Below, piece after piece: positions 57,065 to 64,000 of a stretch of 64,000 nt of DNA. The DNA is from Flavobacteriaceae bacterium UBA3611 (lineage in GTDB: Bacteria > Bacteroidota > Bacteroidia > Flavobacteriales > Flavobacteriaceae). The first letter of the stretch is position 1; every line of letters begins with the position of its first letter. Under the pieces are notes generated by a model. The model saw only the letters and a list, made by a program, of their open reading frames with translations, searched no databases and had not been told where the DNA came from. The stretch lies in assembly GCA_002375495.1 (NCBI GenBank), contig DFLU01000010.1, forward strand, positions 553,409 through 617,408, read 5' to 3'. The position numbers and the translations under genes were made by a program.

Positions 57065-57880
57065 TTAGTTCTCAAATATTCTGAAATTGTCAAAACCGAA
57101 TACATCATCTTGTCCGTTCTGCTCAAATTGTAAAATTAGCTGAACCGTAGTAGTCCCTCCAGGAATAGGCACTACCACGCTACCATCATCTGACTGATCT
57201 CCTGTGGTCGGATTGATAAACTGCACCTGTGTTTGGGGAATGCCGTCTATCACAAGTTGATAATAGGCGTTATCGCCTGTATCCAATCGAAAGTATTCCC
57301 AATCGAATGCTACGGTGGCACCTCCAAATGCTGAGGAAACATCGATACTATTAAAGGTGATAGTTGCCAATCCCGTGGTGCCATTCCCCTCATCATCAAG
57401 GTCTCTAATTCCAAGAAAATTATTGGTAAGCGTGGTTAAGTTGCTAAAAATACTGTTTGAAGCATCCGTAATTCCGAAGAACCCATCAATGCCGTTATCA
57501 AAGAAAGCAACATCAGAAGTATATCCCCATGTAGTGTTTAGATCGAAATTTTGTGCGAATCCGCCAAAGGTAATTTCATTTAAACAATGTATATTTTCCC
57601 AAGCCGTTCCATTCCAAATCTGTAGACAATTGCTTGCCCCGTAAAAGATGAGCAACCCCCTGTCTGTAGTTGCGTTGGGTGTAATCGTGTTTCTATTTGC
57701 TATTGTTGGCACACGTGGTAGCAACATTCCTTTATAGCTTATCCCGCCATCAGCAGTTGCGCTTATGTCTAAGGCCGATGATGGCGAAGGTGTAACAGTA
57801 CCAATACCTACTTGGCAAAAGCCAATTTCCGAATAAACCAAAAGGGAGATTACGAAGAGAATCAAATATCTATGTTCCAT
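57065..57880 (-). CDS. Secreted surface-type protein with GIGTxxPxxSSALDI motif
   Basis: 271 residues from the ATG at 57880; an in-frame start at 57895 is possible. Signal peptide ends EIGFCQ, followed by VGIGTVTPSPSSALDISATADGGISYKGMLLPRVPT. This N-terminal cassette is common in flavobacterial exported proteins, where it precedes structural domains. It continues with GLLIFYGASNCLQIWNGTAWENI and a beta-sandwich (residues about 110-271) ending in FEQNGQDDVFGFDNFRIFEN. That last half resembles a carbohydrate-binding or adhesion jelly roll. No T9SS sorting tail is seen, so the C-terminus ends in the sandwich. Function unknown. Confidence 0.8.
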   Translation of the reverse strand: MEHRYLILFVISLLVYSEIGFCQVGIGTVTPSPSSALDISATADGGISYKGMLLPRVPTIANRNTITPNATTDRGLLIFYGASNCLQIWNGTAWENIHCLNEITFGGFAQNFDLNTTWGYTSDVAFFDNGIDGFFGITDASNSIFSNLTTLTNNFLGIRDLDDEGNGTTGLATITFNSIDVSSAFGGATVAFDWEYFRLDTGDNAYYQLVIDGIPQTQVQFINPTTGDQSDDGSVVVPIPGGTTTVQLILQFEQNGQDDVFGFDNFRIFEN

Positions 57881-58018
57881 GTTTATAAAAAACATGGGGA
57901 GTTGAAATGCACCTCATATGCAATATTAAAAGTACAAAACACAGTCAAAAAAACAGAAACAACCGACTTAAATTCAAGGAATTAACCCTCGAAATTCATG
58001 AATTGACAGGAGTAATTA

Positions 58019-59332
58019 TTATGCTTTTACTTCAGGATGGTAGTCGTCATCCCAATCTTTCACATGCGGTTCGCCAAGTTTGCCTTGCGATTTGGCCACC
58101 ATCATCGATACGGCACCGTCACCTGTAACATTCACAACCGTTCTACACATATCTAGTGGTCTATCTACAGCAAAAATTAGTGCCAGGCCAGCCTCTGGAA
58201 TACCGGCTTGTGCCAGTACAATAACGAGCATCACCATTCCTGCGCCTGGAACTGCAGCAGAACCGATAGACGCGAGCGTCGCGGTGGCAATAATTCCCAA
58301 TTGCGTAGAAAGCGATAAATCCATTCCAAATGCTTGTGCAATAAATACGGCTGCCACGGCTTGGTAAAGACTTGTACCATCCATATTTATAGTTGCACCG
58401 ATAGGCAATACAAAACTTGTAACTTCCTTTTTAACGCCTATGTGTTCTTCAACACGTTCCATGGTTACGGGTAGCGTTGCAGCACTACTACTTGTTGAAA
58501 ATGCCAAAAGTTGTGCAGGCCCCATTCCATTTAAGAAAAAACGGGGTGATTTTTTGGTAAATATCCATACCAGCATCAGGTAGACACCAATCATGAGTGC
58601 CAACCCTAAAACCACACAGAGCGCGTACATACCAAGCGCTGCAAAAAGGTCTGCGCTCGGTGCTTCCACCACAAGAGCGGCCAAAAGGGCAAACACACCA
58701 TAAGGTGCGGCAAGCATGATTAAATCGATCATTTTTAAAATGACTTCATTAAAGCCATCAATAAATCCTTTTACGGGAGCAGCTGTTTTTTCTGGGATTA
58801 AGATCATCCCTATTCCGAAGAAAATAGCAAAGAAAATGACTTGTAACATGTTTCTGTTGTCGGCAGAAGCACCAATAATATTATCGGGTACAATGTCTAC
58901 CAAAGCCTGTAACGGTCCGGCTTCCTTTTGCATCTTCGCCGCTTCCTGTCGCTTTTGTGCTTCTCCACCGTAGGCTTCAACCAGTTCATCGCGTGTGTCT
59001 TCACCGATCGTGGCACCTGGTTTCACTGCATTTACCACACCCAAACCTATTGTTACCGCAATGATGGTGGTCATTACATAGGTGATAATAGTTCGCAACC
59101 CCATTTTTGATAAGCTAGAGATATCTTTCAAATCTGATACTCCTTTGATTAATGATGCTAGGATAAGTGGTACAGCAATTAACTTTAGTGATTTGATAAA
59201 AATGGTTCCAAAAGGCTTAATCCAATCGGCTATGAAATCGTCACCCCATGAAAAATTGGTCATGATAAGGGCGAAAATTACCCCAAGTGCCATTCCTAAT
59301 AAGATTTGCCAATGTAGTGCTAGTTTTTTCAT
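58019..59332 (-). CDS. Dicarboxylate/amino acid:cation symporter (DAACS, GltP/DctA-like)
   Basis: 437 residues, eight transmembrane helices plus two re-entrant hairpins. Motifs: LIAVPLILASLIKGVSDLKD, the serine-rich hairpin AFSTSSSAATLPVTMERVEEHIG, the TM7 motif PIGATINMDGTSLYQAVAAVFIAQAFG (NMDGT) and the TM8 region FAVDRPLDMCRTVVNVTGDG (D, R/N substrate site). The Arg in DMCRT at the substrate position favours dicarboxylic amino acids (glutamate or aspartate). Family secure; substrate between glutamate and C4-dicarboxylates is inference. Confidence 0.95.
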   Translation of the reverse strand: MKKLALHWQILLGMALGVIFALIMTNFSWGDDFIADWIKPFGTIFIKSLKLIAVPLILASLIKGVSDLKDISSLSKMGLRTIITYVMTTIIAVTIGLGVVNAVKPGATIGEDTRDELVEAYGGEAQKRQEAAKMQKEAGPLQALVDIVPDNIIGASADNRNMLQVIFFAIFFGIGMILIPEKTAAPVKGFIDGFNEVILKMIDLIMLAAPYGVFALLAALVVEAPSADLFAALGMYALCVVLGLALMIGVYLMLVWIFTKKSPRFFLNGMGPAQLLAFSTSSSAATLPVTMERVEEHIGVKKEVTSFVLPIGATINMDGTSLYQAVAAVFIAQAFGMDLSLSTQLGIIATATLASIGSAAVPGAGMVMLVIVLAQAGIPEAGLALIFAVDRPLDMCRTVVNVTGDGAVSMMVAKSQGKLGEPHVKDWDDDYHPEVKA

Positions 59333-59373
59333 ACGGTTGTTCGCGCAAAGCGAAATTTAATTATTTTTTGAAA

Positions 59374-60438
59374 TCACAATTTAGACAATTTATTCAGTAA
59401 CCAAAAATCGGCTATAACAAGGGCTGCCATTGCCTCTACAATAGGTACCGCTCTCGGCACTACGCAAGGATCATGTCTTCCTTTCCCCATCATTTCTACG
59501 ATCTCCCCCTGACTATTTATGGTTTCTTGCGACTGGATAATGGTGGCTACGGGCTTAAAAGCCACATTAAAATAAATATCGGCTCCATTACTTATACCAC
59601 CTTGTACGCCGCCACTATGATTGGTTTGTGTGCTTCCATCCGGATTAAAACGATCGTTATGTTCGCTGCCACGTAACTTCGTACCTTGAAATCCACTCCC
59701 ATATTCAAATCCTTTTACCGCATTGATAGACAGCATGGCCTTCCCCAACTGAGCATGTAATTTATCGAATACCGGTTCTCCGAGTCCAATCGGCACTTGC
59801 TGTATCACACAGCTTATGGTACCGCCAATAGTATCACCTTGTTTTTTTATCGCTTTGATATGATTTTCCATGGTAACTGCCATTTCTTTGTCTGCAGTCC
59901 GTACTGGGTTTTTTTCGATTTCAGAAAAATCTAAATCAGTGTATGGTTTGTCGAGCGAAAGTTCACCTACGGAAGAAACATACGCGGTTATCTTAATATG
60001 GTTAAGCAATTGTTTTGCAATGGCTCCTGCCACTACCCTACACGCTGTTTCGCGAGCCGAGGAGCGACCCCCACCGCGATAATCCCGATGCCCATATTTC
60101 TTATCGAATGTAAAATCGGCATGAGACGGTCTATAGGTATCTTTTATATGCGAATAATCTTTCGACTTCTGGTCTGTGTTCTGAATCGTAAATCCGATAG
60201 GAGTTCCTGTAGTTTTACCTTCAAAAATTCCGGAGAGAAATTGTACCGAATCTGTTTCCTTACGTTGTGTTACAATTGCAGATTGGCCTGGTTTTCGGCG
60301 TTGCATTTCCGCAGTAATTGCATCAAAATCAATTTCTAAGCCTGCTGGACAACCATCGATAATCCCTCCGATGGCAGGACCATGCGACTCCCCAAAGGTA
60401 GTCAGTTTAAAAAGGGTTCCGAAGGTATTTCCGGCCAT
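59374..60438 (-). CDS. aroC: Chorismate synthase
   Basis: 354 residues from the ATG at 60438 (AGNTFGTLFKLTTFGESHG). Signatures: GESHGPAIGGIIDGCPAGLEI, RRKPGQSAIVTQRKE, HADFTFDKKYGHRDYRGGGRSSARETACRVVAGAIAKQLL (FMN and EPSP binding), and GVQGGISNGADIYFNVAFKP with the final RHDPCVVPRAVPIVEAM. Converts EPSP to chorismate as the last common step of aromatic biosynthesis. The longer frame to 60471 is excluded because the promoter box lies inside it. Upstream, an 8-bp inverted repeat flanks that box. Confidence 0.97.
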   Translation of the reverse strand: MAGNTFGTLFKLTTFGESHGPAIGGIIDGCPAGLEIDFDAITAEMQRRKPGQSAIVTQRKETDSVQFLSGIFEGKTTGTPIGFTIQNTDQKSKDYSHIKDTYRPSHADFTFDKKYGHRDYRGGGRSSARETACRVVAGAIAKQLLNHIKITAYVSSVGELSLDKPYTDLDFSEIEKNPVRTADKEMAVTMENHIKAIKKQGDTIGGTISCVIQQVPIGLGEPVFDKLHAQLGKAMLSINAVKGFEYGSGFQGTKLRGSEHNDRFNPDGSTQTNHSGGVQGGISNGADIYFNVAFKPVATIIQSQETINSQGEIVEMMGKGRHDPCVVPRAVPIVEAMAALVIADFWLLNKLSKL

Positions 60439-60439
60439 A

Positions 60440-60477
60440 GTTCGGTTTTCAACAAATGTAAATCTTTCCAACCGAAC
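60440..60477 (-). promoter_or_regulatory. aroC promoter: -7 box TACATTTG flanked by GTTCGGTT/AACCGAAC inverted repeat
   Basis: The minus strand carries GTTCGGTT (60477-60470), then TACATTTG (60460-60453, exact TAnnTTTG) and AACCGAAC (60447-60440) directly before the ATG at 60438. The two arms are perfect 8-bp complements separated by 22 bp and could be an operator covering the promoter. Confidence 0.6.
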
Positions 60478-60604
60478 CTAAAAATAAAGATATCGTTATC
60501 AACAAGGTTTTAAACAACGTATAATTTTGGTTAAATAACGATAACATTCACATAATGTACAACGGAAATAAACGATTCAACTTTGCATTTTAAAAGTAGA
60601 CCTA

Positions 60605-61441
60605 TTGAAACGAAAAGTAGACATTGTGGTAGTATCAGACCTTCATTTGGGCACCTACGGTTGCCATGCTAAAGAGGTCTTGCATTATCTGAATTCTGTT
60701 AAGCCCAAAAAACTGATACTGAATGGCGATATTATTGATATATGGCAATTTAGAAAACGGTATTTCCCCAAAGCGCATCTTCAGGTAATTAAAAAAATAT
60801 TGGCGCTTGCAACAAAGGGCACTCAAGTCTACTATATCACGGGAAACCACGATGAAAAAATGAGGCGATTTAGTGAAACCAAGATGGGGAATATTCAAAT
60901 TCTAGATAAACTAGTGCTCAACTTAGATGGTAAAAAAGCGTGGTTTTTTCATGGAGATGTCTTTGATGCCTCGATTCAGCATGCCAAATGGATTGCAAAG
61001 CTAGGTGGATGGGGCTACGACATATTGATATTACTCAATCGGTTTATCAATTTAGTGTTGAATTTCTTCGGAAAAGAAAAGTACTCACTTTCTAAAAAAA
61101 TAAAAAGCTCGGTAAAAAGCGCCGTAAAGTTTATCTCAGATTTTGAAACCACAGCCTCTGAATTGGCCATTGAAAATGGCTATCACTATGTAGTGTGCGG
61201 ACATATTCACGAGCCCGCTATGCGAAGTGTTGCTAATCAAAAAGGGAAATGTGTGTATCTAAATAGTGGCGATTGGATTGAAAATTTAACTGCGTTAGAA
61301 TATCATAACGAGAGTTGGCGACTGTATCAATACAACCCAGAAAAGTTTACGCTTAATAGCATGATGAAAGCTGAACAATCTGATAAAAAGTCGACGACCG
61401 AAGTGCTTTCTGCATTCCAACAATTACTAAAGCTTAGTTAG
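60605..61441 (+). CDS. LpxH-like UDP-2,3-diacylglucosamine diphosphatase/metallophosphoesterase
   Basis: 278 residues from a TTG at 60605; no ATG precedes the first metal motif. Calcineurin-type motifs in order: VVSDLHLGTYG (DxH), LILNGDIIDIW (GDxxD), YITGNHDEKMRRF (GNHD), WFFHGDVFDASI and VVCGHIHEPAMR (GHxH). A hydrophobic segment (ILILLNRFINLVLNFFG) lies between them, as in LpxH, where it forms the lipid-binding lid. Likely acts in lipid A assembly at the inner membrane, but homologues in Bacteroidota are often duplicated, so another lipid phosphoester is possible. The 3' end overlaps the convergent dehydrogenase by 8 bp. Confidence 0.88.
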   Translation: MKRKVDIVVVSDLHLGTYGCHAKEVLHYLNSVKPKKLILNGDIIDIWQFRKRYFPKAHLQVIKKILALATKGTQVYYITGNHDEKMRRFSETKMGNIQILDKLVLNLDGKKAWFFHGDVFDASIQHAKWIAKLGGWGYDILILLNRFINLVLNFFGKEKYSLSKKIKSSVKSAVKFISDFETTASELAIENGYHYVVCGHIHEPAMRSVANQKGKCVYLNSGDWIENLTALEYHNESWRLYQYNPEKFTLNSMMKAEQSDKKSTTEVLSAFQQLLKLS

Positions 61442-64000
61442 CTTTTAGTGCACGTGCCAAAATGCTAACCGGGTGAAGGGCATTACGGTTTGTGCCGTCG
61501 CTAATTTGATGCCTACAACTGGTCCCATTCGCAGCAATAAGTACCGTTTCAGGTGTTTTTCGAATACTGGGAAACAACTTCAACTCCCCTATCTTCATGC
61601 TCACTTCAAAGTGTTCTTTTTCATAGCCGAAACTCCCTGCCATGCCACAACATCCCGAAGGAATTAGGGTAGGCGTATAATTTTTTGGGATGTTCAGTAT
61701 ATCGAAGGTCACCTTTTGGTTGCTCAGTGCCTTCTGATGGCAATGCACATGGATTTTCACCTTTTTGGCTTCCACTGTAAACTGATCAGATGTAATATTT
61801 CCTTTTTGAAACTCTGAAGCTAAAAATTCTTCTATCAAAAAGGTGTTAGCTGCAATCTGTTTTGCAGCAATAGTATCCTCTGCTAAGCGCAGATATTCAT
61901 CCCGAAAACCTAGAATAGCCGAAGGTTCAATACCGATTAAGGGACACTTAGCGGTTACCTTTTCCTTTAAGTATGAAATATTAGTATCAATTTCAATTTT
62001 GGCTTCGTCTAAAAAACCTTTAGACAACATGGCCCTGGCGCTATCTAGCGAATCTATGACCTTTACCTGATACCCTAAAGCAGTAAGTAATGTATATGCA
62101 TCAGTTGCGATTTCGGCCTCCAGATAATTACTAAATTCATCAATAAACAATAAAACAATATTTTCTGTATCAATCTGATTTTTAACTGTTTTATATTCTT
62201 TACTAAAACTTTTGCTTGAAATTTTGGGCACTGTTCTTTTTTCTGAAATATTACCCCTTTTCTTAATATATTTTGAGGTGATGCTATTCTGAAACATAAA
62301 GTTGACCAATTTCGGAAAACAAGAACCTAACTTATTGTAGTGTGTACTTTTAGCAACGAGCAGGTCAGCTTTACTGGCTTTGTGGGTCTTTCGGTATTGG
62401 TAGAGAAATTCAGATTTTGCAGTGGCCATATCAACATTGCTTGGGCATTCGCTGGCACAGGCTTTACAACCGATGCACAAATCGAATACTTCTTTGAGCG
62501 CTTCAGAATCGAATTTATTATTTCTGTCATTTTGGGTAAGGACTTCACGCAGCATGTTGGCTCTTGCCCTGGTGGTGTCTTTTTCATTTTTAGTAGCCTG
62601 ATAGCTCGGGCACATCATTCCGCCAGCATGCTCAGACTTCCGACAGTCGCCACTACCATTACATTTCTCTGCCAATCGTACGATGCCTTTCGAATCGTCA
62701 AAACTTAGCTTGGTAGATATCTCCTGTTCCTGATAATCGGTGCGAAGGCTTTTATCCATAGGCCATGCATTAGTGATTTTGCCGGGATTAAAGATGTTGT
62801 TTGGGTCGAAACATTTTTTAATCCGTCGTAACAGTTCAAAATTCTCGGTACCGATCTGCATTTCTAGAAACTCGGCACGCACAATGCCATCACCATGTTC
62901 TCCAGAGAAGGAGCCGCGGTACTTTTTAGTGAGTTGTGCAACGTCAGTTGTGATATTGCGGAATAATTCAACTCCCTCATCCGATTTTAAGTTAAGTATG
63001 GGACGGAGGTGTAGCTCTCCCGCTCCCGCGTGGGCATAATAGACCGCTTTTTGGTCGTATTTTTCCATGATGGTCGAAAACTCCCTGATATAACTAGGAA
63101 GATCTGGTAAGGCAACGGCAGTATCCTCTATGCACGCCACGGCTTTCTGGTCGCCTACCATGTTCCCCAACAGTCCGAGTCCGGCTTTCCGTAACTCCAT
63201 AGCCATATCAATTTTTTTTCCCGTTAGGACTGGTGCGGCATAACTTTGTGCCGTATCATTTAACGTTGCCTGCAGCGCTGCTATCTGTGGCAGCAACGCA
63301 GCAGCAGTATCTGCCCTTAATTCTAACAACAAGAGTGCTTTTGGCGCTCCTTCAACAAAAAAGCGATACGGCTCAAATTTTTTGTTGTGCTTGGTACAAT
63401 CTAAAATCACATCATCCATCATTTCACAAGTAAACAAGGGATGTTGCATGACGTGGTTTACATCGTCTAGGCATGCTTCAATCGTGTGGTAATGTGCGAC
63501 AACGATCGCACGCTCTCTTGGAGGAAGCACGTCTAATTGTAAGGTAATTTCCGTAGTAAACGCAAGGGTTCCCTCACTTCCGCAGAGCAAGTTACAAAGG
63601 TTCAGAGGCGTTTCAGTGGTCCCAAAAACTTCTGTATCGAGTAGCGCATCAACTGCATAACCCGTGTTTCTTCTATGAATTTCAGGTTTCGGGAATTGCG
63701 CCTGAATCTCGGCTTGGGTCGTTTCCGAAGAAAGTTCACTGTAAAGCATTGTATAAATAGCACCCTCTAAAGTTTCCGTAGCACATTTTTGCTTCAAAGT
63801 TGCTTCAGAAATGGCAGAAAATGATACTTCTTCACCATTGGAAAGCACCGTTTTAAGCGCTAACACTTTGTCACGAGTAACACCATATTTGATCGACGTC
63901 GTTCCACTGCTATTGTTACCCACCATGCCGCCAATCATACAACGATTGCTGGTAGAGGTGTTCGGACCGAAAAACAGGCCATAAGGCTCTAAAAATGTGT
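61434..64000 (-). CDS. FAD-linked oxidase/Fe-S fusion dehydrogenase (D-lactate or glycolate type), 5' truncated
   Basis: The frame runs off the right edge; 855 residues are visible (the family is about 970). The visible start is within the PCMH FAD domain (GLFFGPNTSTSNR, MIGGMVGNNSSGTTSIKYGV, LLCGSEGTLAFTTEITL), followed by the FAD-oxidase C-domain (GEHGDGIVRAEFLEMQ, CFDPNNIFNPGKI). Two 4Fe-4S sites are present (CNGSGDCRKSEHAGGMMCPSYQAT and CIGCKACASECPSNVDM), and a CCG-type heterodisulfide-reductase-like domain (HVHCHQKALSN, PSGCCGMAGSFGYE). This is the YdiJ/GlcDF-fused architecture that oxidises D-lactate, D-2-hydroxyglutarate or a similar 2-hydroxyacid. Substrate cannot be told from the sequence. 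Confidence 0.93.
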   Translation of the reverse strand, partial: TFLEPYGLFFGPNTSTSNRCMIGGMVGNNSSGTTSIKYGVTRDKVLALKTVLSNGEEVSFSAISEATLKQKCATETLEGAIYTMLYSELSSETTQAEIQAQFPKPEIHRRNTGYAVDALLDTEVFGTTETPLNLCNLLCGSEGTLAFTTEITLQLDVLPPRERAIVVAHYHTIEACLDDVNHVMQHPLFTCEMMDDVILDCTKHNKKFEPYRFFVEGAPKALLLLELRADTAAALLPQIAALQATLNDTAQSYAAPVLTGKKIDMAMELRKAGLGLLGNMVGDQKAVACIEDTAVALPDLPSYIREFSTIMEKYDQKAVYYAHAGAGELHLRPILNLKSDEGVELFRNITTDVAQLTKKYRGSFSGEHGDGIVRAEFLEMQIGTENFELLRRIKKCFDPNNIFNPGKITNAWPMDKSLRTDYQEQEISTKLSFDDSKGIVRLAEKCNGSGDCRKSEHAGGMMCPSYQATKNEKDTTRARANMLREVLTQNDRNNKFDSEALKEVFDLCIGCKACASECPSNVDMATAKSEFLYQYRKTHKASKADLLVAKSTHYNKLGSCFPKLVNFMFQNSITSKYIKKRGNISEKRTVPKISSKSFSKEYKTVKNQIDTENIVLLFIDEFSNYLEAEIATDAYTLLTALGYQVKVIDSLDSARAMLSKGFLDEAKIEIDTNISYLKEKVTAKCPLIGIEPSAILGFRDEYLRLAEDTIAAKQIAANTFLIEEFLASEFQKGNITSDQFTVEAKKVKIHVHCHQKALSNQKVTFDILNIPKNYTPTLIPSGCCGMAGSFGYEKEHFEVSMKIGELKLFPSIRKTPETVLIAANGTSCRHQISDGTNRNALHPVSILARALKAN

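Overview
The window comes from a chromosome of the Bacteroidota, almost certainly a member of the Flavobacteriaceae. Four things support this. A C-terminal type IX secretion sorting domain is present. Lipoprotein leaders are frequent. Several regulators carry LytTR or propeller-Y_Y_Y-LytTR architectures. At least ten genes are preceded by the Bacteroidota -7 promoter box TAnnTTTG. No rRNA, tRNA, CRISPR array, intact insertion sequence or phage was seen. Most genes are housekeeping or envelope genes, interspersed with small flavobacterial families of unknown role.

Layout. 1-5.7 kb: a truncated Asp-box/VPS10-like secreted protein, a YceI operon divergent from a membrane-anchored PhoB-type regulator, and a T9SS cargo protein. 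5.8-11.1 kb: a DEAD-box helicase and a cold-shock-domain protein, an M13 peptidase lipoprotein, a second copy of the unknown protein from the YceI operon, and a SlyD-like isomerase. 11.2-13.2 kb: a GntR/FadR-type regulator operon. 13.3-19.4 kb: a large one-component LytTR receptor and a divergent five-gene operon of unknown envelope proteins. 19.5-24 kb: the tesA-ybbA-ybbP locus. 24-25 kb: a repeat-rich strip with decayed LytTR DNA, large hairpins and an 82-bp tandem repeat. 25-33.6 kb: DoxX proteins, an MFS pump, aldehyde and enoate detoxification enzymes, a nitroreductase with small proteins, TerC, HPF and an ArsC-like protein.

33.9-40.9 kb: a tightly packed cluster that joins a type III polyketide synthase, a methyltransferase and a flavoprotein to its own ACP, ketosynthase, dehydratase and enoyl reductase. 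It is likely to make a modified alkylresorcinol, alkylpyrone or alkylquinone lipid. Two of its genes appear to start at AUU and AUA. 41-53.8 kb: OmpA and lipocalin proteins, a fused branched-chain 2-oxoacid dehydrogenase E1, a 2OG oxygenase, a SUI1 factor, a nucleoside phosphorylase paired with a leaderless binding protein, a CotH kinase, Ung and MutS2. 53.9-57 kb: an operon of a GshB-like ATP-grasp ligase, an N-formylglutamate amidohydrolase-like protein and a QEGLA/DUF1704 peptidase. 57-64 kb: a secreted protein, a dicarboxylate symporter, AroC, an LpxH-like phosphatase and a truncated FAD/Fe-S dehydrogenase.

The strongest new signals are regulatory. (1) Two promoters about 6.6 kb apart drive paralogous secreted proteins and have identical geometry: a TAnnTTTG box, then 19 bp, then three 11-bp-phased GTGTCAA-type repeats resembling a Pho box. 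One lies directly beside the gene for a PhoB-type membrane regulator. (2) Four copies of a WTGGnGTTnGTCAC-like motif sit as two pairs 21-22 bp apart beside the LytTR receptor gene. The other leading candidates are the polyketide cluster and the ATP-grasp/QEGLA operon, which resembles the tyrosine ligase/carboxypeptidase pair that acts on tubulin.
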